DNA of 64,000 nucleotides from Patellifolia procumbens (GCA_947645195.1 CANSGD010000919.1:186001-250000), one strand, 5' to 3'; numbered from the stretch's first letter, positions 12,801 to 23,718 are shown. A program made the numbers and translations. Notes: generated by a model from the sequence alone, not told the origin.

Positions 12801-13006
12801 TAGCTAGGGCGATCAAGCTTGCTCATACGACCTCTCATGTAAGGATCACATGACAAGTAAAGATTCTTAAGAAGAATGCCATTACTATCTTCTGGAACTT
12901 TCAGGATTATTTTAGAAGTTGTAAACTCCATATCTGATTCTTTAGGAAACCCAACAACATAGTCTTTGAATATAATCTGCTTGTTGTTCGCTTCTTCACC
13001 CGCCAT
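3838..13006 (-). CDS. NADPH-dependent 2-alkenal / enone double-bond reductase, five exons, intact
   Basis: Minus-strand exons at 12776-13006, 10876-11053, 5685-5851, 5460-5542 and 3838-4216. All junctions are GT-AG, and the summed length is 1038 nt, exactly 345 codons plus TAG. The product is a medium-chain reductase of the plant alkenal/double-bond reductase group, soluble and zinc-independent. The group reduces the C=C bond of reactive 2-alkenals and enones, and in some members of phenylpropenals. Visible blocks are YLSCDPYMRGRM in exon 1, the PLSYYTG stretch in exon 2, the nucleotide-binding AASGAVG loop (about 163-169) with GSAGSKEK for NADPH phosphate (about 185-192), and IYFENVGGKM and GMISQYN in exon 5. 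The start is the MAGEE methionine, since further upstream sequence reads as promoter/5' UTR. Intron 2 (5852-10875) hosts an LTR retrotransposon and a Stowaway MITE; intron 4 hosts a SINE. The gene is the left half of a tandem duplication with 15540-24247. Confidence 0.93.
4385..4580. repeat. Degenerate short tandem repeat in intron 4
   Basis: The unit TGAAATGTTCTAAACTGAA and variants (AACTGAACTGAAAT) recur several times, and the stretch starts and ends with complementary AACTGGA / TCCAGTT words. It lies in an intron of reductase gene 1 and has no coding meaning. It may be a small inverted-repeat transposon. Confidence 0.45.
4795..4945 (+). mobile_element. tRNA-derived SINE, family 2, copy in intron 4 of reductase gene 1
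   Basis: The block GTCGTAAGGAGTTGAACTTG, then CACGAGTTGACTCCCCCTA, a gap, and GTGTCTAACTCTAACTAGG matches the copy at 16135-16290 block by block. It resembles a tRNA-like head (A-box region followed by a degraded B box). Ends are approximate. It occupies the same intron as its partner in the duplicated gene, so both probably descend from one insertion older than the gene duplication. Confidence 0.6.
6034..6527 (+). repeat. 5' LTR of the gypsy element
   Basis: 494 bp, starts TGATGTGG and ends CATATCA. It holds a plausible TATA box (CTATAAATATAG, about 6338-6349). Lacks a 9-nt segment (TAACTAAGG) that is present in the 3' LTR. Confidence 0.9.
6562..7677 (+). CDS. Retrotransposon gag (gypsy type) with CCHC zinc knuckle
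   Basis: 371 residues. A central retrotransposon gag domain is visible (about 110-270: DFLEWTRHMEK, AALWFENL, LKRRFLPREY, LSVAEYTKEFEKLC). A zinc knuckle CFKCHDMGHIARDC follows at about 314-327. It packages element RNA into virus-like particles. An ATG at 6586 (MTTLTKEEL) is as likely a start as 6562. The frame stops at TGA 7675-7677 in ...ITPE-stop. The same frame stays open afterwards through the protease, so gag and protease are one frame split by a single stop. Confidence 0.88.
   Translation: MTFTRLCIMTTLTKEELQDMLANMIRGFNESLENMNRKLETSTQAITQTNEKVETLSTQVGGEGRLVNTPPRGFVRNFPVDNDRDLKLLELSEFTGDGDGDGDTEDFLEWTRHMEKVIDYKGFDDQKANKIANLKLTRYAALWFENLRAKRLREGDPRIDTWTELKRQLKRRFLPREYIQDQFLKLNHLQQENLSVAEYTKEFEKLCMLCDLQEREEMKIGRYVKGLKISIAHKVETSTYQYFDDVLKLASRFEKQEKEMLERDRNILKPFFFKENKFKDFSAKEDVARGKPIVVTPEQAAMAKKICFKCHDMGHIARDCGNKVAITKNEHRLLLAYLDQEETKKDEICLLNKESEFDFEDFEGQEEITPE
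7678..8430 (+). CDS. Retropepsin-like protease fused to an integrase-C-terminal-like tail
   Basis: Continues the gag frame after the TGA at 7675-7677; there is no well-placed ATG, so expression would need readthrough or the stop is a mutation. The aspartic protease motif IIDTGSCTNAAS is clear, followed by the hydrophobic second strand (ITACSTLLGRPW). From about 8235 the reading resembles the beta-barrel end of gypsy integrases (VFLSLNANYS...GPFKIVHR...TMRASDLVPC). RT, RNase H and the catalytic integrase core are missing between the two, yet the frame is open across the join. Confidence 0.7.
   Translation, partial: THHHIGILRRFLHADFVPRSAHEQRENLFQTICKVGDRTCSLIIDTGSCTNAASTKLVDAMKLSTRDHPIPYKLNWLHDGDGLQVKRQALVNFSLGSFSDSVWCDILPITACSTLLGRPWQYDRGVLFNGITNVYSVKMGDKRVQLHPLPPKASPIKVSTKELLLMPTLNKKERRASILSMKHQPPFEIDDYVFLSLNANYSRGKKEPIEEGPFKIVHRENYDTFQVLLGPRICATMRASDLVPCLPNDI
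8460..8962 (+). repeat. 3' LTR of the gypsy element
   Basis: 503 bp, same ends as the 5' LTR and roughly 97 percent alike by eye. The difference in length is one 9-nt insertion near 8613-8622. Confidence 0.9.
9211..9420. mobile_element. Stowaway-type MITE in intron 2 of reductase gene 1
   Basis: 210 bp including the flanking TA dinucleotides. Terminal inverted repeats CTTCCTCCGTTTTTTTATTG and its complement CAATAAAAAGAAACGGAGGAAG are joined by AT-rich, pyrimidine-rich filler. The CTYCCTCCGT terminus with TA duplication is characteristic of Stowaway/Tc1-mariner MITEs. Confidence 0.85.
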
Positions 13007-13064
13007 TGTTATTCTTTCTTGCTTGTGAATTGTGATTATGGAATGAAAGAGTTCGGGTTTGGGG

Positions 13065-13072
13065 ATTTTATA
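13065..13072 (-). promoter_or_regulatory. TATA box of reductase gene 1
   Basis: On the minus strand the sequence reads CCTATAAAATCC about 60 nt ahead of the start codon at 13006. The duplicated gene has AATAAAAC at the matching place (about 24357-24366), so the better TATA belongs to the intact copy. Assignment is by motif and spacing only. Confidence 0.55.
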
Positions 13073-13855
13073 GGAGAGAGAATAAGTGTGAAAAATGCAA
13101 CGAGTTGAAGAAGGCGCGAGAAGAATGTGGCCACATTTTACTTCAATGCCTTTATTATTGACCAGCCTCCTCCCTCGTATGATTGTGAGCAATTTGGAGT
13201 GTTCCAGTGCACCTTCTATTTTACACCTGTTCTGCTATTCCTTAGTCTTTTTTGTGGTTGATTCTGCTACATTAGTTTCTTTCACCATTTGAATGCATTA
13301 CTTTTAACTGCCTCCTAAACTCTTTTTGTGTTTCCGAGCATGTGGTTAGAGCATTTCGCGTCTATTAGGTCAGGGCGATGTTTCGGGATTTTGTTGTTAA
13401 AGAGTTCGTTATCATTTTTTGTTTTTGGTTTTCAGTTTTTTTGAAAACAAAAAATAAAAAACAAGAAATCAAAAAAGTGGTTTTCATTTTTTGGTTATCG
13501 GTTTTCAGATTCATCATGTTTCCAATAAGTTTGACTAATCTTTGATTTATTATAGGACATAAGTATATGATTTGACTTTCAAATACAAAAAATCAAAAGT
13601 AAAAATCACAATGATACTAAACGGATCCTTAACTTCATATATGAGAATATGACCATTAATCTTGATGAAAAAAGCATTAATAATATGATAGAGGGATGGT
13701 TAGAGCTCTTTATTTCATTTTTAAGGTTGCAACTTCAAATCTACACATTAACAATCCATTTAAATATATGAGAATGAGGTAGTAAAGTTATTAAAGAGAG
13801 AGTGACACGTGGCAGATTACAACTATTGCCTATACTTTTTAATATATAGTACATA
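13073..13855. other. Promoter flank of reductase gene 1 and AT-rich spacer
   Basis: About 250 bp upstream of the TATA box look like ordinary promoter DNA. Between roughly 13398 and 13630 weak inverted termini (GTTCGTTATCATT against AATGATACTAAAC) frame runs of T and A, perhaps an old hAT-like MITE. No coding sequence seen. Confidence 0.35.
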
Positions 13856-14107
13856 CTCCCACCATTTTTATTTAATAGGAACATTTTGACTTAGTTACTA
13901 TTCATATATTAATCTTTGGCCATCCTATGCTATTTCGATATGAAGAAAAACATAGTCATGCAGGATCTTGTTTGATTCATCTTAATGTGTAGTTCTTTTA
14001 ATATCAACATTTTATAATTATACATAATTAGAGATATTCGTGATCAAAGATATGTATCGGCATGCGTGAAAAGTACTAATGTCCTTACTAAATAAAAACA
14101 GAGGGAG
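13856..14107. mobile_element. Stowaway-type MITE
   Basis: 252 bp flanked by TA (13854-13855, 14108-14109). The left end CTCCCACCATTTTTATTTAA and right end TAAATAAAAACAGAGGGAG are inverted copies, and the subterminal AGGAAC/GTCCTT blocks also pair. Confidence 0.75.
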
Positions 14108-14109
14108 TA

Positions 14110-15539
14110 TGTAAAGATTGGAATGGATTCTCATCCCGCCTTCATAATTTTTACTTATACGCAGTAAATAATGATTATAATGATAAGTAATATTCCACCC
14201 GTTTAACAATATAAGTCCTATTTTCTTGTGGTCTCCAAGATGCACCTTTAACCTTATATAATTTCAATTATGTATGAATAAAAAATATACAAAGTTGATA
14301 TTACAAAAGTACATATTAAAGCATGAGTATATTTCTTTGTATATATTAAAGGGAATACTTGGTCAAAGATTTTAAAACTTTGACTCCCGAAAAGGAAACT
14401 AGACTTATATTTTCAATCAACTTACTTGAGATGTGTTGAAATTTTTTCCTGGCACATTCTTTGATGCTTTTTTTTATTAGGATTAGACGTTCATGAACTC
14501 TAAGGAACTGAGGGACTTTATTTAGAGCTACCGATATAATGGCATATACATCATGTCCTAAGCCCCAATGGTGAAGGAAACGAAAAGGGGGAGGGGGATG
14601 GTATGAGTGTGTTTGAGAGTGAAAGCTCCATAGTTGATATGACTGTCTGGGAACAAGTCATGGAAACTTTTATCACATAAGGCCTTGTCTAATTTTTCGT
14701 AAACTATATAGTTGATATAATGTTTTTTCCCAAGAGAATGCGGTCAGAACGCAAGGGATATCTAAGTAGTTGAGACCGTGCATGAAAGTTGGAAATCATT
14801 GCAATTGGGAGACTTGGACCGGCCCATCCCCCACTTTATCAGAAGGGGATAGAATTTCATTAGAATCCTCTAGACGCATCCATGGTATATTTTGGAGACA
14901 TAGATAGTCTTACTCTTTAAGGTTGCCCAAACACCTTCCTTGTATTGAATAGTATTAAAAGTCAATATTATACAACTAAATAATAAAACACTATATTAGG
15001 AGGGGACAAGAAAATAGGGTTATGGGAGATTGCGAGTGGCAAAGGAGAGTAAGGTAACTCAAGTCAGCAAAATTTGATTATCTGTATAGTTCATAGGTAA
15101 AGATGGACCGTTTTGGGAAGATTATCCTGATAATTGGGATTACTCTAAATTAATCAATAGTTAGATTATTTTGAATACAAGACCAATGGTTAGCATCGTT
15201 GCTGTTACATTTTTTTCGCACTCAGCCTAGCAAATACTTGAATGTTGATACCAAAACATTATATACTTGAACTTTCATGCATCCAAACATGTTGGGTAAC
15301 AGGCAGAGAATATGTATGAATATCACCATATTTGGCATTTATCGCGTATCGTTCGGATAGTTACTATTTTATTTTTGAAATGATGGATGCAAAATACAGA
15401 AATAGGACTTGCAGAGTGCAGTCTACCATAACGGTTATTCCCTTTCAAGAACAAATAGCACACATTTCCAACCCGGACACCATCTTTTCAATGCTCAGCT
15501 CAACGCAGCACAACTAATTGAAACTTCGTACAATAGATC
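14110..15539. other. Intergenic DNA between the tandem reductase genes
   Basis: AT-rich; no gene or RNA recognised. The part close to 15540 is probably the 3' UTR of the broken second copy. An inverted pair of AATATAAGTCC-like words near 14200 and 14400 may be another decayed MITE. Confidence 0.3.
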
Positions 15540-16134
15540 TTAGTCGTGAGCAACTACAACAACTTGTTTCCCAACATTACGGCCAGAGTAAAGCCCGATC
15601 AAGGCAGAAGGAGCGCTCTCTAAACCTTCAACAACATCTTCAACATAGGAAACTTTACCCTCTCTGATATGTGGTAGGATCATTTGCAGGTATTTAGGAT
15701 AGAGATGATAGTAGTCGAAAACTATAAATCCTTCCATTCTAATGCGCTTTACAATAAGATTGAGCAAATTATGAATTCCCTCTGGCTGTTCAAGATTGTA
15801 CTGTGATATCATTCCACATACAGGGATTCGGCCCTTATTTCTCATGTTTGTTAGTGCAGCTTCGAGCATTTTCCCTCCAACGTTCTCGAAATAGATGTCG
15901 ATGCCATCCGGGAAGTACCTAAGTTTAGCAAGATATAATTGGATGAGCATCTAATAATAACTATAGTCAAAACAGGTGGGGTTAATAATTAGCGTACAGT
16001 TTAATTACTCTGCAAGAAAATTTCATTTGGTGGTGGAAAGCACGAGATACTAGTTTATGTGACAACTAATCTTACTACTAAAACTAGTGTGACAGAGCAA
16101 AAACATTGAATGCTATATACATGCCTCTCAGGCT

Positions 16135-16290
16135 GTTAGCTACCTTGGTCTAATGGTAAGGAGTTGAACTTGTGACTTGGAGGTTACGGTTCCAACTCCC
16201 TACAAACACTTTTACGGCGTGGAATTCAGTACTTTCGTTCACTATCAAAAGTGTTAAGGCTCTAACTAGATTAGGGGCAATCTTGATAGA
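16135..16290 (+). mobile_element. tRNA-derived SINE, family 2, copy in intron 4 of the broken reductase gene
   Basis: Contains an A-box-like TGGTCTAATGGTAAGG and a B-box-like GGTTCCAACTCCC 35 nt further on, the spacing of a tRNA-derived RNA polymerase III promoter. The later TGTTAAGGCTCTAACTAGATT block is shared with the partner at 4795-4945. Ends approximate. This copy keeps the better promoter boxes. Confidence 0.65.
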
Positions 16291-17037
16291 CTCAGTCCCG
16301 TTTCATACATACCAATACAAAACAAGAAAGTACAGTTGCAAACATTTTTCTCTGTACATGATCTTAGTTTGTGACTTGTAATATTCTCTAATGTGGAGCT
16401 TTAGGTGTAAATCTTCAAAAGACCTTTATATAAGAATTGCCTTTCTCAAAGTGCTTCCACTGTATGTAAATCTTTCTTTTGACACATATACTGATATTAG
16501 ATGTACTTGTTCACACTTTGCAGGATTGCAGCACATACACACTCACCTTCCCAGGGCAGCATCCAAGTCTTCCTCTTCCTTGTAATTGAAGGCTTCATCA
16601 AATCCGAATTTGCTTTTCAATAAATCAACCTATTAGGCAGGAACTTTAGGCGGACGTGAGATCGAAGCAGAAACAAGCTTCAATAACGGCAACATATATT
16701 TGATAAACCAAGAAAAGAGAATGAGAAACTGAATACCAAAATAATGCTTCAAAATCAAAGAGTTAAAATAAATTGAAAAATCTTAAACTAGTATCAACAA
16801 CTCCCCATCAATTACGCCAGAAACAATCTGTTGTGTCAACAATAACTCTCGAAGCTAACATAAGATAAGACTAGTAGGACAGACAAACACGAGCAGTAAG
16901 AAAACCAACCTTCTCTTTGCTTCCAGCACTTCCAACAACATAGCAACCAGTCAATTTTGCAAGTTGTCCAACTAGTTGACCAACAGCACCAGAGGCTGCA
17001 GAGACAAAGACACGGTCTCCCTTCTTGGGAGAACCAA

Positions 17038-18788
17038 AATTCGGACTCAGGAAATGTGACATGACGAGAAATAATCATCTTGTTGGTGGACAAGTCATAG
17101 CAAAGATAGCCTCTATGATTGCTTGGAAATCCTAAAAACACGCACGGAGTGGTACGTGGGGCCAATTTGTGTGGAGAGGTGGAGGAGAGGTTGGGGAAGC
17201 ACAAACACCCAAAAGTTCGAAGATGGTCATAGGAAGGAGATCGACGATAGAGAACATCTGTGGGAGTTTGGTGACTAAGAGCTTTAGTGGGCAATATATT
17301 AAGGAGAGAGGCTACAGTTACTAAAGCATACACCCAAAAAGAAGGAGGAAGAGAGGCTTGAAAAAGCAAAGTGCGTACAATATTGTTAATGGTGCGAATC
17401 ATGCGTTCAGCCTCGCCATTTTGAGATGAAGTATAGGGGCAAGATAAACGAAAAACCATGCCATGATCATCACAAAATTGGCGGAAAGACTCATTGTCAA
17501 ATTCACGGCCATTATCACATTGAAAAGATTTGATATTTTTTTCGAATTGTGTGTGAATATATGTACGAAAAGTCAGGAAAGTAGAAAAGACTTGGGATTT
17601 ATATTTTAGTGGATAGACCCATACAAAGTGTGAGAAGTCATCTAAAAGCACAAGATAGTATTTGTGACCCAATTTGCTAGCAATAGGAGATGTCCATAAA
17701 TCAGCATGAATAATGTCAAACGGAGAAAACGTAACTGTTAAAGAAGTACGAAATGGGAGTTTAACATGTTTAGCTAATGGACAAGAATAACAAATATGAG
17801 TATCAAAATCCTTATTACATGAAATAAAGTTCTTAGTGCGAAGATGATTAAACACTTGTGAGCCAGGATGACCAAGTCGGCGATGCCATGTAGAAGGAGA
17901 GATGGTGGCAAAGGCTTGAGGAGGAGAAGCATGAGCAGTGGAAGCGGAAGAGAAAGGATAGAGATCCCCCACACTATTGCATCTCGTTAGAGTTGTCCCC
18001 GTACGAAGGTCCTTCACAGAGAAACCAAATGGGTCAAACTCAACAGACACAGAATTGTCACTAGTGAATTTCCTAACAGATCTTAGATTTTTAATAATGT
18101 CAGGGGCAACTAGAACATGTTTAAGAGCGAAAGAGGGATAAGGAGAAGGGATGGTGGTGTGTCCGTAACCACGAATCGGAATGCCATGACCATTACCAAC
18201 TAAAATGCATTGAGGACTACTCAAATTAAACAGTTTAGGGATGTTACCTGAGGTCCGGGAGAGGTGAGATGTTGCACCACTGTCCATATACCACGAATCA
18301 TCATTTTGTTGGAGAGACATAGAGCTGTACGCCTGGCCCAAATCTGTGGGTGTCGTAAGTGGCCCGTATGGAGCAGGGACAGCAGCCTGTTGGTGGAAAT
18401 GGGCCTGCTGGGCATACGGCCCATATGACCGTGGAGCAGAGCCCAATACTCCTTGCTGGCGAGCATATGTGGGCTGAGAATGCTGACCCAATGGTTGCGG
18501 GCCTGTAGGAAACAGGCAGGGAGGAGAAGCCCATCCCATGTGCGGACTGGGCCACGCATATTACTGAGTAGTATGGGAGTATGGGAGGTATTGGGCCTGT
18601 CCAGTAGGTGATGTGTTGTTGTTGGGCTGATCAGCATGGTGCCCATTTTTACCCTTGCCACGCCCTTTGCCTTTGTTCCAATTCCCTTTCCCCTTCGGTT
18701 TGCTGCCACGCCCACCACCACGATTTGAGTTATCGTGAGCGGTGGGGGTGGCGTTAGAGGGTGGTTGGTGAACGGGGCCCGCTACCAA
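17038..18788 (-). pseudogene. Copia gag tail, protease and integrase remnant
   Basis: In one frame interrupted by a TAA near 18558: a Gly/Lys-rich gag tail, protease core DDSWYMDSGATSHLS, the pre-integrase domain (WHRRLGHPG, CYSCPLAKHVKLPF), then the integrase core with its three acidic residues (HADLW, QCDNGREF, NGEAER). It continues to CVFLGFPSNHRGYLCYD, just ahead of where reverse transcriptase should begin. The frame then runs by accident out of register into exon 3 of the host gene. Confidence 0.85.
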
Positions 18789-18838
18789 CGCTTATTGGGA
18801 GTGGTCCTCTTGACGAGAACGACTAGTTTCTTCCAAAA

Positions 18839-19450
18839 TTAATTGTGAACGCGCTTTATGGAAACTTGGCAAAGGGTCCGATTGTTGAAGTAAGTGGCAA
18901 TCGTATCATACTCACCTTTGGTGAGACCGGACACAAGTTGAAGCACCATCTTGTGGTCGGAAACCGGATTACCGACGTTGGATAATTGATCGGCAAGTAC
19001 CTTGAGTTGTTTGCAATAGTCGGACATGTTTGCAAAGCTCTCAAGACGGAGATTAGAGAATTGCTCCTCAAGGTACACGGCTCTAGTGTGTTTGTTATCA
19101 TGGAAAATATCCTCCAATCGTTTCCATAATTCTAGTGCCGTAGCTCCGGGTTTCATGATAGTATAAATTAAGTCCTCATGGATCGTGCCATAGATCAATT
19201 GCTTGACCGACGCATCAAGCCGCGTCCATGTTGCATCATCGACGTCCTTAGGACGTGACACCTTAGAACCAACGTGATCTAACACGTTATAGGCGCACGC
19301 ATGGATTGTGAAGAACTCAACCCATGCTGCGTATTGGGAGGATTCTTGGTCGAGCACGATGGGGATGAAATTGCGGATATTGTTGACGTGGAAGGCCGGT
19401 TGAGGGGCGGAGGATGAATAAGGAGGAGAGGAAGATTTGGAGTTGGGCAT
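18839..19450 (-). pseudogene. Copia gag fragment (UBN2-type gag domain)
   Basis: 203 residues beginning MPNSKSSS. The gag core shows QYAAWVEFF, LIYGTIHEDL, ALELWKRLEDIF and VLQLVSGL, typical of copia gag. The frame ends in a different register from the downstream zinc-rich/glycine-rich segment (18561-18788), so a frameshift separates them. Non-functional as a polyprotein. Confidence 0.8.
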
Positions 19451-19532
19451 GGCGGAACCCTAATAACCCTAGGCGCCGGTTGGAGGGGAGTAAAGAAAAG
19501 AGAGAGGAAAACCTAAGAGAAATCTGATACCA

Positions 19533-19715
19533 TGTAAGTTAATGATAATCTCCTTGATTGGAGTCATTTCATTAAATGAATATATATCGGATACAACCTA
19601 ATATAATAAAACATTAATTCTATACAAAAGATATTTACTCAATAATAATATCTAAAAGATATATCAATAAAATCTACAAGACACACTTAAGAGAATATTG
19701 ACATATTCTCTATCA
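19533..19715 (-). repeat. 5' LTR of the copia element
   Basis: 183 bp, TG...CA ends, AT-rich. The first nucleotides supply an in-frame stop to the interrupted reductase exon. Confidence 0.82.
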
Positions 19716-19768
19716 GAAACCAGCATACGCTGTCATGCCAGGCATACCTGCTGAACAATAGATCCAAA

Positions 19769-20546
19769 TAAATCAAAGGAAAATTTGTCAGAAAGGACCT
19801 TTTAAAAGAGTTTTTTTGTGAGAAAGGACCTTTTAATTTTTTTTTGGCTTTTAACAACCTTAAACAAAAAAAAATTTGCGAGAAGAGACCTTGAGCTTGT
19901 TTTCCGACGTTGACCACCGGAAACCGGCATTGACCACTGCTTTTTACTATTTGCAATCTAATTTTATTATAAACATACTCCTTTTACCCTTTTTACTCCA
20001 ACTATCCTCTATTCATCTTCTTCCTCACTCACTTTCTCTCAAAATTTCCTCCATTTTCAAAATCAACAAACCCAAAACTCAAACTACCCTTTCCCCTGCC
20101 GCTGTTTACATCGTTGTTGTTGTGGTCGTTGCTCCTATTTCTATATATAACTATTGTTGACCAAGATTTGAAGTTGAAGAGTGAGATTATGATTGAGATG
20201 ATGAAGAAGATGAAGTTAGAGTTTTGTTGTTGGTGAGATTAAGGTAGTCATTGATGGATTTTCATGAAAATATGCTTTATTTGTGCTTTATTGGTCAATG
20301 ATAAGTTATTGTGGTGGTAGTCTTGTGGAAGAGGTGAAAAAGAAGACCAGATTAGGATTGCAAATAGGAAGAAAACATTAGTCAACGCCGGTTTCCGGTG
20401 GTCAACGTCGGAAAACAAGCTCAAGGTCTCTCCTCGCAAAAAAATTTTTGTTTAAGGTTGTTAAAAGCCAAAAAAAATTTAAAAGGTCCTTTCTCACAAA
20501 AGAACTCATTTAAAAGGTCCTTTCTGACAAATTTTCCTAAATCAAA
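19769..20546. mobile_element. Mutator-like element with 9-bp target duplication, intron 2 of reductase gene 2
   Basis: Element 19778-20537 (760 bp) flanked by TAAATCAAA at 19769-19777 and 20538-20546. Terminal inverted repeats of roughly 170 bp begin GGAAAATTTGTCAGAAAGG. Both arms carry the same stretches (GACCTTGAGCTTGTTTTC, GGAAACCGGC), explaining mirrored reading frames near 19876 and 20439. No transposase is visible. The middle is pyrimidine-rich on the left and purine-rich on the right. 9-bp duplication plus long inverted repeats is the Mutator superfamily hallmark. Confidence 0.88.
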
Positions 20547-23109
20547 TGATTTTTACTTCCAACAAAGGGATTAGATAAGACAAGATGCAATTTTAAAAGT
20601 TCAATATTGGATAAACTAAGCAAGAACAACTTTCTCCCCTGTAGTTTGCAAATATGCCTTAAGGCCTTCAAAAGGTGTCTGTAGTATATGGTTCACATTT
20701 AGAAACCCAACTTCTGTGAACAATTTCAAATCCTTCAATCTCATTATTACATATTGATGCCTGCACCATACCAATTAGACTCAAAAGCTAGGCACCCATT
20801 CCTCATTGGAAGAGTATAGAAGATTGACAGACTCCTTGCCAAACTGTCACCTTGGAAGCTAAAGTATCATCCATCGCCTTAGATAAACTATTTGTTTCAT
20901 TATAATCACAGGCCAAAGAAAGTAGCTACAATTTTCTAGTTACTTAGTTAGCAGCAATTTATAACTGTCTAGTTTATCTTCTCATCTCGCCATTTTAGAC
21001 AAACAAGTACGCACTCACAGAAAAAAGAAGCAGCAAGTAAACATAAGATATCAAGGGAGCCCCTCAAGAACCCCCCTCCCCACCACCCCCAACAGCGAAG
21101 CTTAGGTAGCAGATGACTTTACATTGTATGCATATATTCATTTGCTGGCTTATCTTAAATAGGCACAACCATTATCTATTTGTTCGCGTAGCTAGTGTTG
21201 GGCTATGGACACACTATTTTCACTAGAATTCAGCAGAAGAATCGTGATTACAACAGATTTGAAGGAAGACCCAATATATTAGTGTGCAAGTATTACATAG
21301 AGAACATGCCCCTGGATAGAGATACAAGGCACACCAAAATTTATGTGACCAATTCTTGGTGGCTCCCTCCACACCATACCAGTAATCATCCTAGGCCCTG
21401 TGGGAGTTCCTCCTCCTACCTTGTTGTGGCTGTGTGACTCAGCTCTTTCCATTAGGTATATGCCTTTCTTCACCTTTCCTTATTGCATTATTCTTGATCG
21501 TAGAATTTTGTTATATCCTCTTTACATTTTATATTAATCTACTCTAATCATTGCTATAGTTACTATTTAAGAAGCAAAACTAGTACCAAACTACCAACTT
21601 TCTCTATTGTTTTCGTTCATGCATATAGAATAGTTTATCTTTTATATTATTTCTTTATCAAATACTACGCTATTATGATGATAAGTGTTGCTAATACTAC
21701 TAGCATTACAAGCACCATTAGTTTTATTTTTTCTACTTGCTATCCTGCAACCCGCTTGCCAACAGTTAATCAGCCAAATCAAATGAGACCGTATTTTGAA
21801 CTCTAAACAACGTCATCTTTAGCATATCTTTTCTTTTCTCAATTTTCCCAAAGCAACAATTAGCGAAGAGACAATCTGAAAGAGTCCATCTATTAGTATT
21901 AAGGGCTTTAAGCTGATGAGAAAACTTCTAGATCTTCACCTTTAATCTAGACTGAGTGTTGCCATTGTCATTTTCAGCAGTGAGAAGGTGCATAAATAAC
22001 ACAGAATAAACACAACAGCTTACCAAGAATTCCTGTATAGTAAGAAAGAGGCACATCTGTATGCTCAATTTTAAAGAAATGTTGTGGAGAGGTAATAAGA
22101 CTATATTCCTCCCATCCAGTCATTCCCCATACAAGGTCTCCCGCCTTATAGTTTGGATGCCGGGAATCCAGAACTTTGGCCACTCCATACCCCATGATGG
22201 GCTGCAAATATTCACCATATCAGACAAAAGATCCAACTTTCATGTCAAATCAAAAAATCTCTATCACTATTTTCCCAAACGATGAAGCCAAAAGCTATGT
22301 TATTGAGACTCAGCTATAAGTGTCTACTCTAGTACGGGTGTTCTGGTGTTAACCTCGACCAAATCGTAGAACGGATTTTGGTTTATAATTAAGTATCCAA
22401 GTGTCATGTCGTAACCATCACAATACAAGTCTGACATGGATCCGTAAGGAAATTGGAAGAATCAGAGTAACATGTCAAAAGCATCAATATACGCTCACAT
22501 AGAGTTAATATATTCACAAGTTCCATAACGGGTTGACAAACTTCTATATTGGGTCAAAAGACATTGGCAAGACAACAAAACATAGTTTGGGACAAATCAT
22601 CCCCATACCCCTCAAAAAGAAGATCTCATTGCTTCAATCTTAAAAGTCTTCAATCCCCCAATTTTGCTAATTAAGGAATAGTAAAGGAAATGAGTCATCT
22701 ACACATTACACAAGTGATCATCTTTTACAATGGATTCTCATTAGAATGGACGTTGTCAAGAGTTTTTTGTTACAAACGTACAACATTATTTATAACCATT
22801 CCACCATTTATGACCGAATACGAATCGAGCCTTTTGTGAAGGCAATAGATGATGGGATCGCTATCGAAGTAATACATGGATTAAACTTTGGTTACCCAAT
22901 AGGTAAACGAGTACTAATAGATGAGGGAGATAGTAGCTTCAAACTTAGCGGTAGGAAAAGATTTTTAATTGTTTATTAGTACTGGACCGAGCACTGCCGA
23001 GTTCCTACCCATTAGATTTAGTGTTCCTTGAACTGTATATCTATTGGGGGCAAAATATACTACTTTTCTTTGAAAATATACTACTTTATTACGCATGAAA
23101 TTCATTATA

Positions 23110-23392
23110 CTCCCTCCGTTTTTTTGTTTGTCCTACTTTCCGTTTTTGTCCATTTCTTTTTGTTTGTCCTACTTTTCCATCTTTCCTTATATGGAAAAAT
23201 AATATTACCCCTACTTTATCATTTTTTGGTCCCATATGTACCTTATAATCTTCTCTCACCTACTTTTGTCACCAATTTACTATAAAGTAAGTGAACTTTT
23301 CAATTGTTTTCCTCAACCATATGCATATGACATCACTCTCCTTGGCATTTGGAGCTATAGTAAATTGGATAAACAAAAAGAAACGGAGGGAG
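23110..23392. mobile_element. Stowaway-type MITE in intron 1 of reductase gene 2
   Basis: 283 bp flanked by TA (23108-23109, 23393-23394). Inverted ends CTCCCTCCGTTTTTTTGTTT and AAACAAAAAGAAACGGAGGGAG. Absent from the intact partner gene, so younger than the duplication or lost there. Confidence 0.85.
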
Positions 23393-23513
23393 TACTACCT
23401 TATAAAATTCACAAGTATACTACCTTTGATCTATACATATACCACTTATTAAAAAAGGACTTTCTTGTAGTGGGTCATGTACCCACAAGAGTGGAGTGGT
23501 ACACGGTACACCT

Positions 23514-23718
23514 ATCAATGTCTATAATACCAAGTAAGTGTTGGTCCAGTGGTGATGGGGATTGCCTTTGGTAGGACGGACCCATGTTCGAATCCCCGCA
23601 ACACCCTTGGGAGAGGAATGAAGCCTAACCACCCCGAACTTGGCCTCGATCCGGATGTTGCTTGAAGGGTGAACCGGTTGCAAACACCAAAAAATAAAAA
23701 TAATCAATGTCTGTAATA
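23514..23718 (+). mobile_element. tRNA-derived SINE, family 1, copy B
   Basis: Body 23530-23702 flanked by ATCAATGTCTATAATA (23514-23529) and ATCAATGTCTGTAATA (23703-23718), a 16-bp target duplication with one mismatch. A box TGGTCCAGTGGTGA, B box TGTTCGAATCCCC, and an A-rich 3' tail (CCAAAAAATAAAAATAA). Same family as 1591-1769. Confidence 0.87.

Larger units (their letters stand above)
17038..19715 (-). mobile_element. Ty1/copia element truncated within pol, inserted in exon 3 of reductase gene 2
   Basis: Minus-strand element. The 5' LTR is 19533-19715, a short 183-bp LTR starting TGATAGAG and ending CTTACA. A TGGTATCAGA primer-binding site (initiator-Met tRNA) lies next to it. Gag, protease and integrase remain; reverse transcriptase, RNase H and the 3' LTR are gone. 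The pol sequence stops at HVTFPESEF and is followed at once by exon 3 sequence of the host gene, so a deletion removed the 3' half together with about 7 nt of exon. With no second LTR the insertion cannot be dated this way. Confidence 0.9.

Noticed and set aside
16871..17062. A separate small gene MSHFLSPNFGSPKKGD...
   Set aside because: It is the 3' part of exon 3 of the broken reductase, read out of copia sequence; the ATG is from the transposon.
19876..20439. Mirror-image frames METLSLFSDVDHRKPALT-like on both strands
   Set aside because: The same terminal inverted repeat read twice; not a gene.
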